DNA of 36,127 nucleotides from Microbacterium sp. CFH 31415. GTDB lineage: Bacteria > Actinomycetota > Actinomycetes > Actinomycetales > Microbacteriaceae. Shown here one piece after another: positions 7,336 through 14,624 of this stretch. The notes beneath the pieces are model-generated. The model was not told the origin of the DNA and searched no databases. It worked only from the letters and a program-made list of their open reading frames with translations. The DNA lies in assembly GCF_022538185.1 (NCBI RefSeq), contig NZ_JAKYXC010000019.1, positions 1 to 36,127 of the forward strand, in the 5' to 3' direction. Both the position numbers and the translations under genes were made by a program. Position 1 is the first letter of the stretch, and each line of letters opens with the position of its first letter.

Positions 7336-9137
7336 TCGGGCTCGAGGGACGGCAGACCGCAGTCATCGACCTCGTCGCCGACGGCCCGCACGCGGTGGTC
7401 GCAGGCGTCACCGGGTCGGGGAAGAGCGAGCTGCTCATCACCTGGATCCTCGCGCTGTGCCGCACGCACTCGACCAAGCAGGTGACGTTCCTTCTCGCCG
7501 ACTTCAAGGGCGGCACCGCGTTCGACGCGCTCGCGGCCGTGCCGCATGTGACCGGCGTGATCACCGACCTCGACGGCGCCGGTGCGCGCCGGGCTATCGA
7601 GAGCCTCCGGGCGGAGGTGCGCTGGCGCGAGGGCGAGCTCGCCGCGGTCGGCGCCCGCGACATCCTCGACCCGCGTGTGGCCCTGCCGCGACTGGTCGTA
7701 TTCGTCGACGAGTTCGCCGCGCTGCTCGGCGATCATCCCGAGCTGCATGCCGTCTTCGCAGACGTGGCCGCCCGCGGGCGTGCGCTGGGCATCCACCTCG
7801 TGCTCGGCACGCAGCGCGCGGCGGGCGTGATCCGCGACAGCCTCCTTGCCAACTGTCCGCTGCGCATCAGCCTCCGTGTGACGGATGCCGCCGACAGCCG
7901 CAGTCTCATCGGCACCGACGAAGCCGCACTGCTGCCAGGCGGAGCCGATGGGAGAGGGCACGCTCTGCTGCGCCGGGCGAGCGATGCCCGCCCGCGGCCG
8001 GTGCGCATCGCACTGTCCGATGCGTTCGACGTCGAGGCCGCGGTGGCACGGGGCGGGGACGAGCGGCCGCGCCGTCCGTGGCTGCCGGGACTCTCAGACC
8101 GGCTGTCGCTCCCCGAGCTGTCTGAGCTCGCCGGGTCTGCGGTGAACGGCGACGCCATCCTGGTGGGCCTCGCCGACGAACCGAACCTCCAGCGCCAGCG
8201 AGCCGCGACCCTCCGCATCGAGGACCGCGGACTGCTCGTGCTCGGCGGCCCTGGGGCCGGCCTCACGAACACTGTCGCGCTCGCCGTGGCCCAGGCTCCG
8301 GCGGCGCTCGTGAGGGTGCCGGCCGCACCGGAGCCGATGTGGGACGCCATCGCGGCGCTCGCCGCCGATCCGCCACCCCCGCGCACCCTCGTGTGCATCG
8401 ACGACCTCGACGCGGTCGCCATGCGGCTCCCGCCCGAGCATGCTCAGGTGGCGCTCGAGCGGATCGAGGAGCTCCTGCGTCGCGCCGGATCGGACGGCGT
8501 CCTCGTCGTGGCGAGCGCGCACCGCCTCGCCGGAGGCGTCGCGCGGATCGCCGACCTCTTCCCGAAGCGACTGCTGCTGCCGTTCCCGACGCGCACCGAG
8601 CACATCGCCGCAGGCGGCGACCCCACAGCTTTCGAGGCGGGCGCGCCGCCCGGCCGCGGGGCGCTTGACGGCGTTGCGCTGCAGGTCGCGCTCGCACCGA
8701 GGCGCCCCAGCGACGCGCCCGATCCGGCACTGGACTGGTACCCCTCGGCGCCACTGACCGCCTTCGCGACGCGGCGTTCGCCCGCGGCGCGGGCTGCCCT
8801 CGCGGAGTGGGAGCGGCGAGGCATCCGCTCCGTCTCCGTCGACGGCTACGCGGCCGACCCGGCGGTCACCGCGGACGGTCCGGTCGTCGTCGTCGGTGAG
8901 CCCGACGACTGGCAGCGGCACTGGCGCCTGCTCGCCGATGCGCGCGGCGATCACGACCTCGTGGTCGACACGTCCTGCGCCGCCGAGTTCCGGCTGCTGA
9001 CGGGTTCCCGGGTTCTTCCGCCGTACTGCGAGTCCGGCCGAGGGCGCGCGTGGCTGATCTCGGCCGGGGCCGACGCCGTCCGCATCGTCCTTCCTTCGGT
9101 CCAGGTCCGGCCGGACCGTCCCCGCGCGTGGCCTTGA
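7065..9137 (+). CDS. FtsK/EssC-like ATPase, 3' part with the motor domains (frameshifted from the 5' part)
   Basis: This frame carries the FtsK/SpoIIIE motor: Walker A GVTGSGKS from base 7404, the LLADFKGGTAFD segment and Walker B VVFVDEFAAL. A second, degenerate ATPase domain follows with a P-loop lacking its Lys (GGPGAGLTNT) and a VCIDDLDA strand, as in the later domains of EssC/EccC. The nominal TTG start at 7065 is unlikely to be real, since no ribosome-binding site or new domain begins there. Adding one C to the run at 7086-7090 joins both frames into a 961-residue protein reading DRCPPRCGTVITV across the junction. Such ATPases move DNA or pump type VII substrates; no WXG100 gene is visible, so the role stays open. 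If the frameshift is real, the gene is inactive. Confidence 0.75.
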   Translation: MREWRPLPPRCGTVITVHAPDSATVERGGEVADVHVEGLAVEQAAAIAGMLAERAERVLGLRGGDSGPVALADLLFDAAAADGQGGLPAVIGLEGRQTAVIDLVADGPHAVVAGVTGSGKSELLITWILALCRTHSTKQVTFLLADFKGGTAFDALAAVPHVTGVITDLDGAGARRAIESLRAEVRWREGELAAVGARDILDPRVALPRLVVFVDEFAALLGDHPELHAVFADVAARGRALGIHLVLGTQRAAGVIRDSLLANCPLRISLRVTDAADSRSLIGTDEAALLPGGADGRGHALLRRASDARPRPVRIALSDAFDVEAAVARGGDERPRRPWLPGLSDRLSLPELSELAGSAVNGDAILVGLADEPNLQRQRAATLRIEDRGLLVLGGPGAGLTNTVALAVAQAPAALVRVPAAPEPMWDAIAALAADPPPPRTLVCIDDLDAVAMRLPPEHAQVALERIEELLRRAGSDGVLVVASAHRLAGGVARIADLFPKRLLLPFPTRTEHIAAGGDPTAFEAGAPPGRGALDGVALQVALAPRRPSDAPDPALDWYPSAPLTAFATRRSPAARAALAEWERRGIRSVSVDGYAADPAVTADGPVVVVGEPDDWQRHWRLLADARGDHDLVVDTSCAAEFRLLTGSRVLPPYCESGRGRAWLISAGADAVRIVLPSVQVRPDRPRAWP
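7086..7090 (+). other. C5 homopolymer, probable site of a 1-base deletion
   Basis: The coding frame changes by -1 here. Six Cs instead of five would restore a single continuous reading frame through both parts of the FtsK-like gene. Confidence 0.65.
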
Positions 9138-9162
9138 TTAGCCCCCGACCGCGCCATAGCGT
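9134..9162 (+). promoter_or_regulatory. Promoter TTGATT-N17-TAGCGT, leaderless start of the APC permease
   Basis: The -35 TTGATT (9134-9139), 17-base spacer and -10 TAGCGT (9157-9162) make the best two-box promoter in the window. The GTG at 9169 starts 6 bases after the -10 box. The -35 box overlaps the stop of the FtsK-like gene. Confidence 0.6.
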
Positions 9163-9168
9163 CACTGT

Positions 9169-10737
9169 GTGTCTACAACCCCGATCAACCTCGAACGTCC
9201 GCAAGGCAAGGGGCTCGCAGCGGGCACGCTGGGACTCTGGGGGTCCACGGTCATCGGCCTCGCCTCGACCGCCCCCGTGTACTCGCTCGTCGCGACGCTG
9301 GGCTTCGTCGTGCTCGCCGTCGGCGCGCAGGCTCCCATCGCCTTCGTCATCGCGTTCATCCCCATGCTGTTCATCGCCTTCGCCTACCGGGAGCTCAACA
9401 ACGCGGTACCTGACTGCGGCACGACGTTCACGTGGGGCACCAAGGCATTCGGCCCGTGGGTGGGCTGGATGGGCGGCTGGGGCGTTGCCGTCGCCGGGAT
9501 GGTCGTGCTCGCCAACCTGGCACAGATCGCGGGAATCTACTTCTGGGCGCTGATCGACGGGATCGTCCGCTCCTCCGACGACGCCCTGCTCTCCGACAAC
9601 GTGCCGCTCGTCACGGCGACCGGCGTCGTGTTCATCGCCGCGATGACCTGGGTCAGCTGGCGCGGCGTCGAGATCGGCGAGCGCATCCAGAACGTGCTGC
9701 TCGCGATCCAGTACGTCGCGCTGGCGATCTTCGTCGTCGCCGCGCTGTGGAAGTTCTTCGACGGATCCGCCCCCGACCCCACGCCGTTCGACTGGTCGTG
9801 GTTCAACCCGTTCGCCTTCACCGAATGGGGCGGGTTCATCGAGGCGATCCTGCTCGCCCTGTTCATCTACTGGGGCTGGGACACCTGCCTGGCGCTCAAC
9901 GAGGAGACGAAGGACCCGAAGCGCATCCCGGGCCGCGCCGCCCTGCTGACGACGGTCATCCTGCTGGTGACCTACGTCGGCGTCACGATCGCCGCGATGA
10001 TGTACGCCGGCCTCGGGGACGTCGGCACGGGCCTCGGCAACGAAGCGAACGCCGACGACTTCTTCCTCGCGATAAAGGACGGTCTCCTCGGCCCGCTCGG
10101 CTGGGTGCTCGTCGTCGCGGTGATGATCTCGGCGATCTCGTCGACGCAGACGACGATCCTGCCGACGGCCCGCGGGACGCTCTCGATGGCCGCGTACAAG
10201 GCGCTGCCGCGCCGGTTCGCCACCGTGCATCCGCGCTACAAGACGCCGTCGTTCTCCACTCTCGTCATGGGCATCGTCGCGAGCGTCTACTACGTCGGGA
10301 TGACGATCATCAGCGACAACATCCTGCAGGACTCGATCCTGTCGCTTGGGCTCGCCATCGCGTTCTACTACGGCATCACCGGCTACGCGTGCGTGTGGTA
10401 CTTCCGCCGGGAGCTCTTCACGTCGACCCGGAACTTCTTCTACAAGTTCCTCCTCCCGCTCCTCGGTGCGCTGATGCTGACCTACGCGTTCATCCAGTCG
10501 GCGATCGACATGTGGGACATCGACTACGGCTACGGCGGCGGACTGTGGGGCATCGGAAGCACCTTCCTCATCGGAATCGGTGCGCTCGCCTTCGGCGTGC
10601 TGCTGATGTTCCTGTGGTTCTTCTTCCCGCGGGCGAAGCCGTTCTTCCACGGGGAGAGCCTCAATCGCGACACCCCGGTGCTCGTACCCGAGGATCCGGC
10701 GGACTTCAGCCGCTCGATCGACGGCGGACTCGCGTGA
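9169..10737 (+). CDS. APC-superfamily amino acid permease
   Basis: This 522-residue integral membrane protein has about 12 hydrophobic segments and is a secondary amino-acid or polyamine transporter. The first helix has the unwound-helix pattern of the superfamily (GLWGSTVIGLASTAPVYS, residues 22-39). The motif FAYRELNNAVPDCGTTFTW after the second helix is the family's most conserved stretch. Charged and Pro-rich residues end the protein. The GTG start is fixed by the -10 box 6 bases upstream; there is no ribosome-binding site, so translation is probably leaderless. The gene stands alone, facing the alanine dehydrogenase gene across a repeat-bearing gap. The substrate cannot be assigned from sequence. 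Confidence 0.9.
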   Translation: MSTTPINLERPQGKGLAAGTLGLWGSTVIGLASTAPVYSLVATLGFVVLAVGAQAPIAFVIAFIPMLFIAFAYRELNNAVPDCGTTFTWGTKAFGPWVGWMGGWGVAVAGMVVLANLAQIAGIYFWALIDGIVRSSDDALLSDNVPLVTATGVVFIAAMTWVSWRGVEIGERIQNVLLAIQYVALAIFVVAALWKFFDGSAPDPTPFDWSWFNPFAFTEWGGFIEAILLALFIYWGWDTCLALNEETKDPKRIPGRAALLTTVILLVTYVGVTIAAMMYAGLGDVGTGLGNEANADDFFLAIKDGLLGPLGWVLVVAVMISAISSTQTTILPTARGTLSMAAYKALPRRFATVHPRYKTPSFSTLVMGIVASVYYVGMTIISDNILQDSILSLGLAIAFYYGITGYACVWYFRRELFTSTRNFFYKFLLPLLGALMLTYAFIQSAIDMWDIDYGYGGGLWGIGSTFLIGIGALAFGVLLMFLWFFFPRAKPFFHGESLNRDTPVLVPEDPADFSRSIDGGLA

Positions 10738-10757
10738 TCCCGCAGGTCCGAGCTCTC

Positions 10758-10821
10758 CTCGCCTGTCACAAAGGGCCGACCGCCGCGGCACTTCGTGACA
10801 GGTGAGCGCACCAGAGTGACC
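10758..10821 (+). repeat. 64-bp perfect direct repeat with internal palindrome, copy 1
   Basis: Identical over 64 bases to copy 2, which lies 74 bases downstream. It contains arms CCTGTCACAAAG (10762-10773) and CTTCGTGACAGG (10791-10802) that pair with one mismatch around a GC-rich loop. It is probably a REP-like mobile palindrome, and may also end transcription from the permease gene. Confidence 0.85.
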
Positions 10822-10831
10822 CGGCGCGCTG

Positions 10832-10895
10832 CTCGCCTGTCACAAAGGGCCGACCGCCGCGGCACTTCGTGACAGGTGAGCGCACCAGAGTGACC
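10832..10895 (+). repeat. 64-bp perfect direct repeat with internal palindrome, copy 2
   Basis: Exact duplicate of copy 1, separated from it by only 10 bases. Its hairpin arms are at 10836-10847 and 10865-10876. The 10738-11036 gap between convergent genes holds these two copies, a stretch of about 97 bases in which no feature was seen, and the alanine dehydrogenase terminator. Confidence 0.85.
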
Positions 10896-10992
10896 AGGCG
10901 AGCCGAAGAGGCGCAGACGGAGCCGCGCGGTCGCCGCGCCGCATCCTCGACGCATGCGGACACGGGATGAGGTCGACGGGAGACGGCTCACC

Positions 10993-11026
10993 CTCGTCGC
11001 CCAGCTCGGGTGAGCCGGGCGACGAG
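10993..11026 (-). terminator. Strong hairpin terminator of the alanine dehydrogenase gene
   Basis: CTCGTCGCCC (10993-11002) and GGGCGACGAG (11017-11026) pair perfectly. After one mismatch the stem continues with GCTC/GAGC around a GGGT loop. It lies 10 bases past the stop of ald and may work in both directions between convergent genes. Confidence 0.75.
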
Positions 11027-11036
11027 GTCGAGCGGA

Positions 11037-12152
11037 TCAGGCGAGCGCGGCCTCCAGCGGGGCGAGCTCGAGACCGTGCGCGGTCGCCACACCGGCATTG
11101 ACCACGCGACCGTCGACGGTGTTCAGGCCGCCCGCGAGCGCGGCATCCGCTCGCAGTGCGTCCTTCCAGCCACGACGCGCGATCTGGCGGATGTAGGGGA
11201 GGGTCGCGTTCGTGAGCGCCGAGGTCGACGTGTTGGGCACGGCGCCCGGCATGTTCGCGACGCAGTAGAAGACGCTTCCGTGCACGGGGAAGGTCGGGTC
11301 GGCGTGGGTCGTGGGGCGGGTGTCCTCGAAGCAGCCGCCCTGGTCGACAGCGATGTCGACGAGCACGCTGCCCGGCCGCATGCGCGAGACCATCTCGTTC
11401 GTGACGAGCTTGGGCGCCTTCGCGCCGGGGATCAGCACCGAGCCGATGACGAGGTCGGAGTCGACGACGGCCTTGTCGAGATCGAACGGGTTGGATGCTG
11501 CGGTCTTGATGCGACCCTGGAAGTGGTCGTCGAGGTAGCGCAGGCGCTGCACGTTCGTGTCGAACACCGTGACGTCGGCGCCCATGCCCACCGCGATCAC
11601 CGCCGCGTTCGCGCCGGCGACGCCGCCCCCGATGACCGTCACGCGGGCCGGCCGTGTGCCCGGAACCCCCGACATCAGCAGACCGAGCCCGCCGGCGGAG
11701 CGCATGAGCGTCGCGGCGCCGACCGTCGGTGCGAGACGACCGGCGACCTCGCTCATCGGTGCGAGCAGCGGGAGGCCGCCTCCCGCGACCTGGACGGTCT
11801 CGTACGCGATCGCGGTCACGCGGTCTTCGACCAGGCGGTCGGTGAGCGGCCGGTCCGCCGCCAGGTGCAGGTAGGTGAACAGCACCAGGTCGTCGCGGAA
11901 GTACGGGTACTCGCTCGCGATCGGCTCCTTGACCTTGAGCAGCAGCTCGGCTCGCGCCCAGACCTCCGCCGCGTCGTCGAGGAGGGTGGCTCCGGCGGAC
12001 TGGTACTCGCTGTCGGGCATCGACGAGCCGGCTCCGGCGCCGCGCTGCACGAACACCTCGTGGCCCGCGGCGACGAGGTCGTGAACGCCGGCGGGTGTCA
12101 GGGCCACCCGGTACTCATTGTTCTTCACCTCGGTGGGGACGCTGATCCTCAT
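11037..12152 (-). CDS. ald: Alanine dehydrogenase
   Basis: This 371-residue protein has the usual length of NAD-dependent L-alanine dehydrogenase, which converts alanine to pyruvate and ammonia reversibly. Visible family features are the start MRISVPTEVKNNEYRVALTP, the substrate Lys75 (KVKEP), His96 (TYLHLA), the Rossmann glycines VTVIGGGVAGANAA (about 171-184) and the catalytic-Asp region VDIAVDQGG. The ATG at 12152 is preceded by GGAAAGGATC. It lies 56 bases after the asparaginase stop on the same strand, so both are probably one transcript: asparagine yields aspartate and ammonia, and Ald handles ammonia and alanine. Paired hairpins in the 56-base gap may reduce readthrough. Confidence 0.95.
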   Translation of the reverse strand: MRISVPTEVKNNEYRVALTPAGVHDLVAAGHEVFVQRGAGAGSSMPDSEYQSAGATLLDDAAEVWARAELLLKVKEPIASEYPYFRDDLVLFTYLHLAADRPLTDRLVEDRVTAIAYETVQVAGGGLPLLAPMSEVAGRLAPTVGAATLMRSAGGLGLLMSGVPGTRPARVTVIGGGVAGANAAVIAVGMGADVTVFDTNVQRLRYLDDHFQGRIKTAASNPFDLDKAVVDSDLVIGSVLIPGAKAPKLVTNEMVSRMRPGSVLVDIAVDQGGCFEDTRPTTHADPTFPVHGSVFYCVANMPGAVPNTSTSALTNATLPYIRQIARRGWKDALRADAALAGGLNTVDGRVVNAGVATAHGLELAPLEAALA

Positions 12153-12166
12153 CGTGTGATCCTTTC

Positions 12167-12206
12167 CGCTCCGCCGTTGGAGCGCTCGGGCTCCTTGTGG
12201 GAGCGC
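12167..12206 (-). promoter_or_regulatory. Tandem, partly exclusive hairpins between the asparaginase and ald genes
   Basis: CGCTCC (12167-12172) pairs with GGAGCG (12179-12184). GCTCC (12190-12194) pairs with GGAGC (12200-12204), or alternatively GCGCTC (12182-12187) pairs with GAGCGC (12201-12206). The shared GGAGCGC words allow competing folds. There is no T run. This could be a weak intercistronic terminator or a processing site. Confidence 0.35.
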
Positions 12207-12208
12207 CT

Positions 12209-13198
12209 CTAGAAGGCGGGGCGAATCGCCCCGACACTCTGCCCGCCGCCGAGGATCGACAGCGGAAGCTTCTGCATCGTGGCCGCCACCTCGTTCGAGC
12301 TGAGGGCGCCGGCGCGCTCGAGCAGGCGCAGCCCGACGGCTGTCGCGGCGCGGCCGCTGCCGTCGAGCATCTTGAGTGCGACGGTCGTGCCGTCGGGGGC
12401 GACCATCACCATCACGCCCTCGGCGCCGCCCTTGGCGAAGACGCCGAGCTGCTCATTGACGATGGTGTCGGGCCGCTCGGGGCCGTCGATCGTCCACGGG
12501 TTCTCGCGCACCGCCTGCACCAGGGTGCCGGCGCTGCGGTGCAGCGCGAACGGCGACGTCGGCGACGAGTTACCGATGCGGTGGATGGCCCGTGCAAGCC
12601 CGAAGAGGGTCGTCGCGTACACCGGCGCGCCGCAGCCGTCGATGGCGGTGGCCGCAGCCTTCTCGCCGAGGAGACGCTCGATGACCTCGCGCACATGGAG
12701 CTGGAGCGGATGATCGGCAGCGAGGTAGCCGGCCGGATCCCAGCCGTTCGTGACGCAGGTCAGGAGCATCGCGGCGTGCTTGCCCGAGCAGTTCATGCGG
12801 ACACGTGAGGGCTCGGAGCGCTCGCGCACCAGCTCGTCGCGAGTGGCGGTGTCTCCGGGCCACGCGGGCGGACAGCCGAGTGCCTCTTCGCCGAGACCTG
12901 CCGCCCCGAGGATGTCGCGCACGACCGCCACGTGGCGGTCGGTGCCGGAGTGGCTCGCGGTCGCCAGACCGAGACGTTCCCCCTCGAGCGGGGCGCCCGC
13001 TGCGAGGCACGCGAGCGCCTGCAGCGGCTTGAGGCTCGACCGCGGAAGGATCAGCGCAGACGGATCGCCCAGCTTGGTGTGGATCGTGCCGTCGGGTGCG
13101 AGCACGACCGCGATTCCCGCGTGGCGGGACTCGATGAAGCCACTGCGGTCGACGACGGCGAGCTCGACGGCGTCGGCTGCGGCGAAGGTCTGCGGCAC
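12209..13198 (-). CDS. Asparaginase, Rhizobium etli type II (ReAV-like) family
   Basis: This 329-residue protein belongs to the asparaginase family unrelated to E. coli AnsA/AnsB. It hydrolyses L-asparagine to aspartate and ammonia in the cytoplasm. The two active-site signatures are present: Ser54-x-x-Lys57 in RSSLKPLQ and Cys137-Ser-Gly-Lys140 in NCSGKHAAM; a second conserved Cys lies in AIDGCGAP. The GTG at 13198 has no ribosome-binding site but has a TAGGCT box exactly 6 bases upstream, so it should be leaderless. It is followed by ald in the same direction and starts divergently from the OsmC-like gene 51 bases away. Members are sometimes labelled simply 'asparaginase'; the substrate is inferred from family. 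Confidence 0.9.
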   Translation of the reverse strand: MPQTFAAADAVELAVVDRSGFIESRHAGIAVVLAPDGTIHTKLGDPSALILPRSSLKPLQALACLAAGAPLEGERLGLATASHSGTDRHVAVVRDILGAAGLGEEALGCPPAWPGDTATRDELVRERSEPSRVRMNCSGKHAAMLLTCVTNGWDPAGYLAADHPLQLHVREVIERLLGEKAAATAIDGCGAPVYATTLFGLARAIHRIGNSSPTSPFALHRSAGTLVQAVRENPWTIDGPERPDTIVNEQLGVFAKGGAEGVMVMVAPDGTTVALKMLDGSGRAATAVGLRLLERAGALSSNEVAATMQKLPLSILGGGQSVGAIRPAF

Positions 13199-13204
13199 CC
13201 AGCC

Positions 13205-13210
13205 AGCCTA
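13205..13210 (-). promoter_or_regulatory. -10 box TAGGCT, leaderless start of the asparaginase gene
   Basis: Read on the minus strand, TAGGCT is followed by 6 bases and then the GTG at 13198. It is back to back with the promoter of the OsmC-like gene. Confidence 0.55.
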
Positions 13211-13237
13211 TCGCCGTGGCCGACGGAGACCGCATGA

Positions 13238-13243
13238 CAGACT
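13238..13243 (+). promoter_or_regulatory. -10-like box CAGACT, leaderless start of the OsmC-like gene
   Basis: CAGACT differs by one base from the TAGACT boxes elsewhere in the window and lies 6 bases before the ATG at 13250. It argues against the GTG at 13244, which would abut the -10 box. Confidence 0.4.
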
Positions 13244-13249
13244 GTGCAC

Positions 13250-13753
13250 ATGTGGGGAGAGCATCGATACTCCGTCCGGACCACGTGGACCGGAGATCGG
13301 GGCACCGGCACCTCGGGCTACCGCGACTACGACCGTGCCGTCGCCATCGGCATCGAGGGCAAGCCCACGCTGCAGGCATCCTCTGACAAGCCCTTCCGTG
13401 GCGACCCGACGAAGTGGAATCCGGAAGACCTCCTCCTCGCATCACTCAGCGAGTGCCACCTGCTCTCCTACCTGCACGCGTGCGTGCAGGCGGGCGTGGT
13501 CGTGGTCGGCTATGAAGACGACGCGTCCGGGCTCATGGTGGAGGACGGCCGGGGCGGAGGAGCCTTCCGCGAGGTGGTGCTGCGGCCTCGCGTGACGGTC
13601 GCCGAGGAGTCGATGGTGGATGCCGCGACCGCCGCGCACGCTCAGGCGAACGAGTGGTGCTTCATCGCGAACTCGGTGAACTTCCCGGTGCGGCACGAGC
13701 CGACGATCGTGGTCGCAGGGATCAGCGACGCTCGTGCGGCAGGACCTGCTTGA
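13250..13753 (+). CDS. OsmC/Ohr-family protein
   Basis: This 167-residue protein has the OsmC/Ohr fold, whose members reduce organic hydroperoxides with a pair of cysteines. The first conserved Cys is in LSECHLLSYLHAC and the second in EWCFIAN, about 60 residues later, as in the family. The ATG at 13250 is preferred because it lies 6 bases after CAGACT. It is transcribed away from the asparaginase gene and runs into the acyltransferase gene: the 3' ends overlap by 32 bases (13722-13753). A peroxide-stress role is inferred from the family; this subgroup (YhfA-like) is less well characterised than Ohr. Confidence 0.88.
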   Translation: MWGEHRYSVRTTWTGDRGTGTSGYRDYDRAVAIGIEGKPTLQASSDKPFRGDPTKWNPEDLLLASLSECHLLSYLHACVQAGVVVVGYEDDASGLMVEDGRGGGAFREVVLRPRVTVAEESMVDAATAAHAQANEWCFIANSVNFPVRHEPTIVVAGISDARAAGPA

Positions 13754-14510
13754 TGCGCTCGATCGGGTTCTGCGCGGGCGCCTCGTTGTAGGCATTGGCG
13801 AGTTCCTGGCCCGACAGGGCGTGGATCGCGCTCATGATGTCGTCGGTCGCGAGCCGGCGCGCCTTGCCGGAACTGGCGGGGCCGTGATGGGCGAGATCGA
13901 GCGGCTCGCCGAACCTGACCGTCGCGCGGTGCTGCCGCGAGGGGCGCTTGGCGCCGACGGGCATGACGTCGTCGGTGCCGATGAGGCCGACGGGGACCAC
14001 GGGGGCGCCGGTCTGCAGGGCGAGGAAGGCCACGCCCGTGCGGCCCTTGTAGAGGCGTCCGTCGAGCGATCGCGTGCCCTCGGGGTACAGCGCGACGGCT
14101 TTGCCCTGGTCGAGCAGCACGCGCTGCTGGTCGAGAGCGTCGAGCGCCGCCTGCCCTGCACCGCGCCGCACGGGGATGGCGCCGATCGCCGTGAAGAACT
14201 CGCGCGAGGCCCAGCCCTTGAAGCCGGTGCCCTCGAAGTAGTCAGCCTTCGCGAGGAAGTGCACCGGGCGCGGAGCGGCTACGGGGATGGCGATGGAGTC
14301 GATGAATGAGAGGTGGTTGCTCGCGAAGATCACCGGCCCGGTCTTGGGCACGTTGCCTCGGCCCTCGATGTGCGGGCGGTACACGAGGCGCGCGGTCGGG
14401 GTCAGCACGAATCGACCGAGGAAGTAGGTGGCGCCCATTCGGGTCGCAGGAGCCTCCGGAGGTGCGACAACGGGCGATTCGTCCGCTTCGGGTACCAGGT
14501 CGGAAGTCAC
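13722..14510 (-). CDS. 1-acyl-sn-glycerol-3-phosphate acyltransferase (PlsC family)
   Basis: This 262-residue acyltransferase would transfer a fatty acyl chain to lysophosphatidic acid at the membrane in phospholipid synthesis. The catalytic HX4D motif is in NHLSFID and the glycerophosphate-binding motif is YPEGTRS, about 70 residues later. A single hydrophobic patch precedes the domain. The frame is open to 14606, but the GTG at 14510 lies exactly 6 bases after a TACCCT box, and residues upstream of it resemble no acyltransferase. The protein then begins MTSDLVPEADESP. The 3' end overlaps the OsmC-like gene. It is divergent from the FKBP lipoprotein gene. Confidence 0.9.
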   Translation of the reverse strand: MTSDLVPEADESPVVAPPEAPATRMGATYFLGRFVLTPTARLVYRPHIEGRGNVPKTGPVIFASNHLSFIDSIAIPVAAPRPVHFLAKADYFEGTGFKGWASREFFTAIGAIPVRRGAGQAALDALDQQRVLLDQGKAVALYPEGTRSLDGRLYKGRTGVAFLALQTGAPVVPVGLIGTDDVMPVGAKRPSRQHRATVRFGEPLDLAHHGPASSGKARRLATDDIMSAIHALSGQELANAYNEAPAQNPIERIKQVLPHERR

Positions 14511-14516
14511 CCGTCG

Positions 14517-14522
14517 AGGGTA
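14517..14522 (-). promoter_or_regulatory. -10 box TACCCT, leaderless start of the PlsC-type acyltransferase
   Basis: On the minus strand TACCCT is followed by 6 bases and the GTG at 14510. This site is the main reason for choosing that start. Confidence 0.5.
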
Positions 14523-14624
14523 CTCCCGATTCCATTCCGCTACCGGCATGGCGACTCTCAGCGCAGGCAAAGCAAACATGGGGGAGGATGGGGACTTCCC
14601 CTGCAATCGACTCGAGGTCTCACC

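Noticed and set aside
10758..10895. Direct repeats as a CRISPR array
   Set aside because: Only two 64-bp units with a 10-base spacer and no cas gene; the internal palindrome fits a REP-like element.
10766..10963. Minus-strand 65-codon frame with a repeated SPVTKCRGGRPFVTGE-like peptide
   Set aside because: The peptide repeat is only the translation of the two 64-bp DNA repeats; there is no start signal.
13244..13249. GTG at 13244 as the OsmC-like start
   Set aside because: It directly touches the -10-like box, whereas the ATG two codons later has the usual 6-base spacing.
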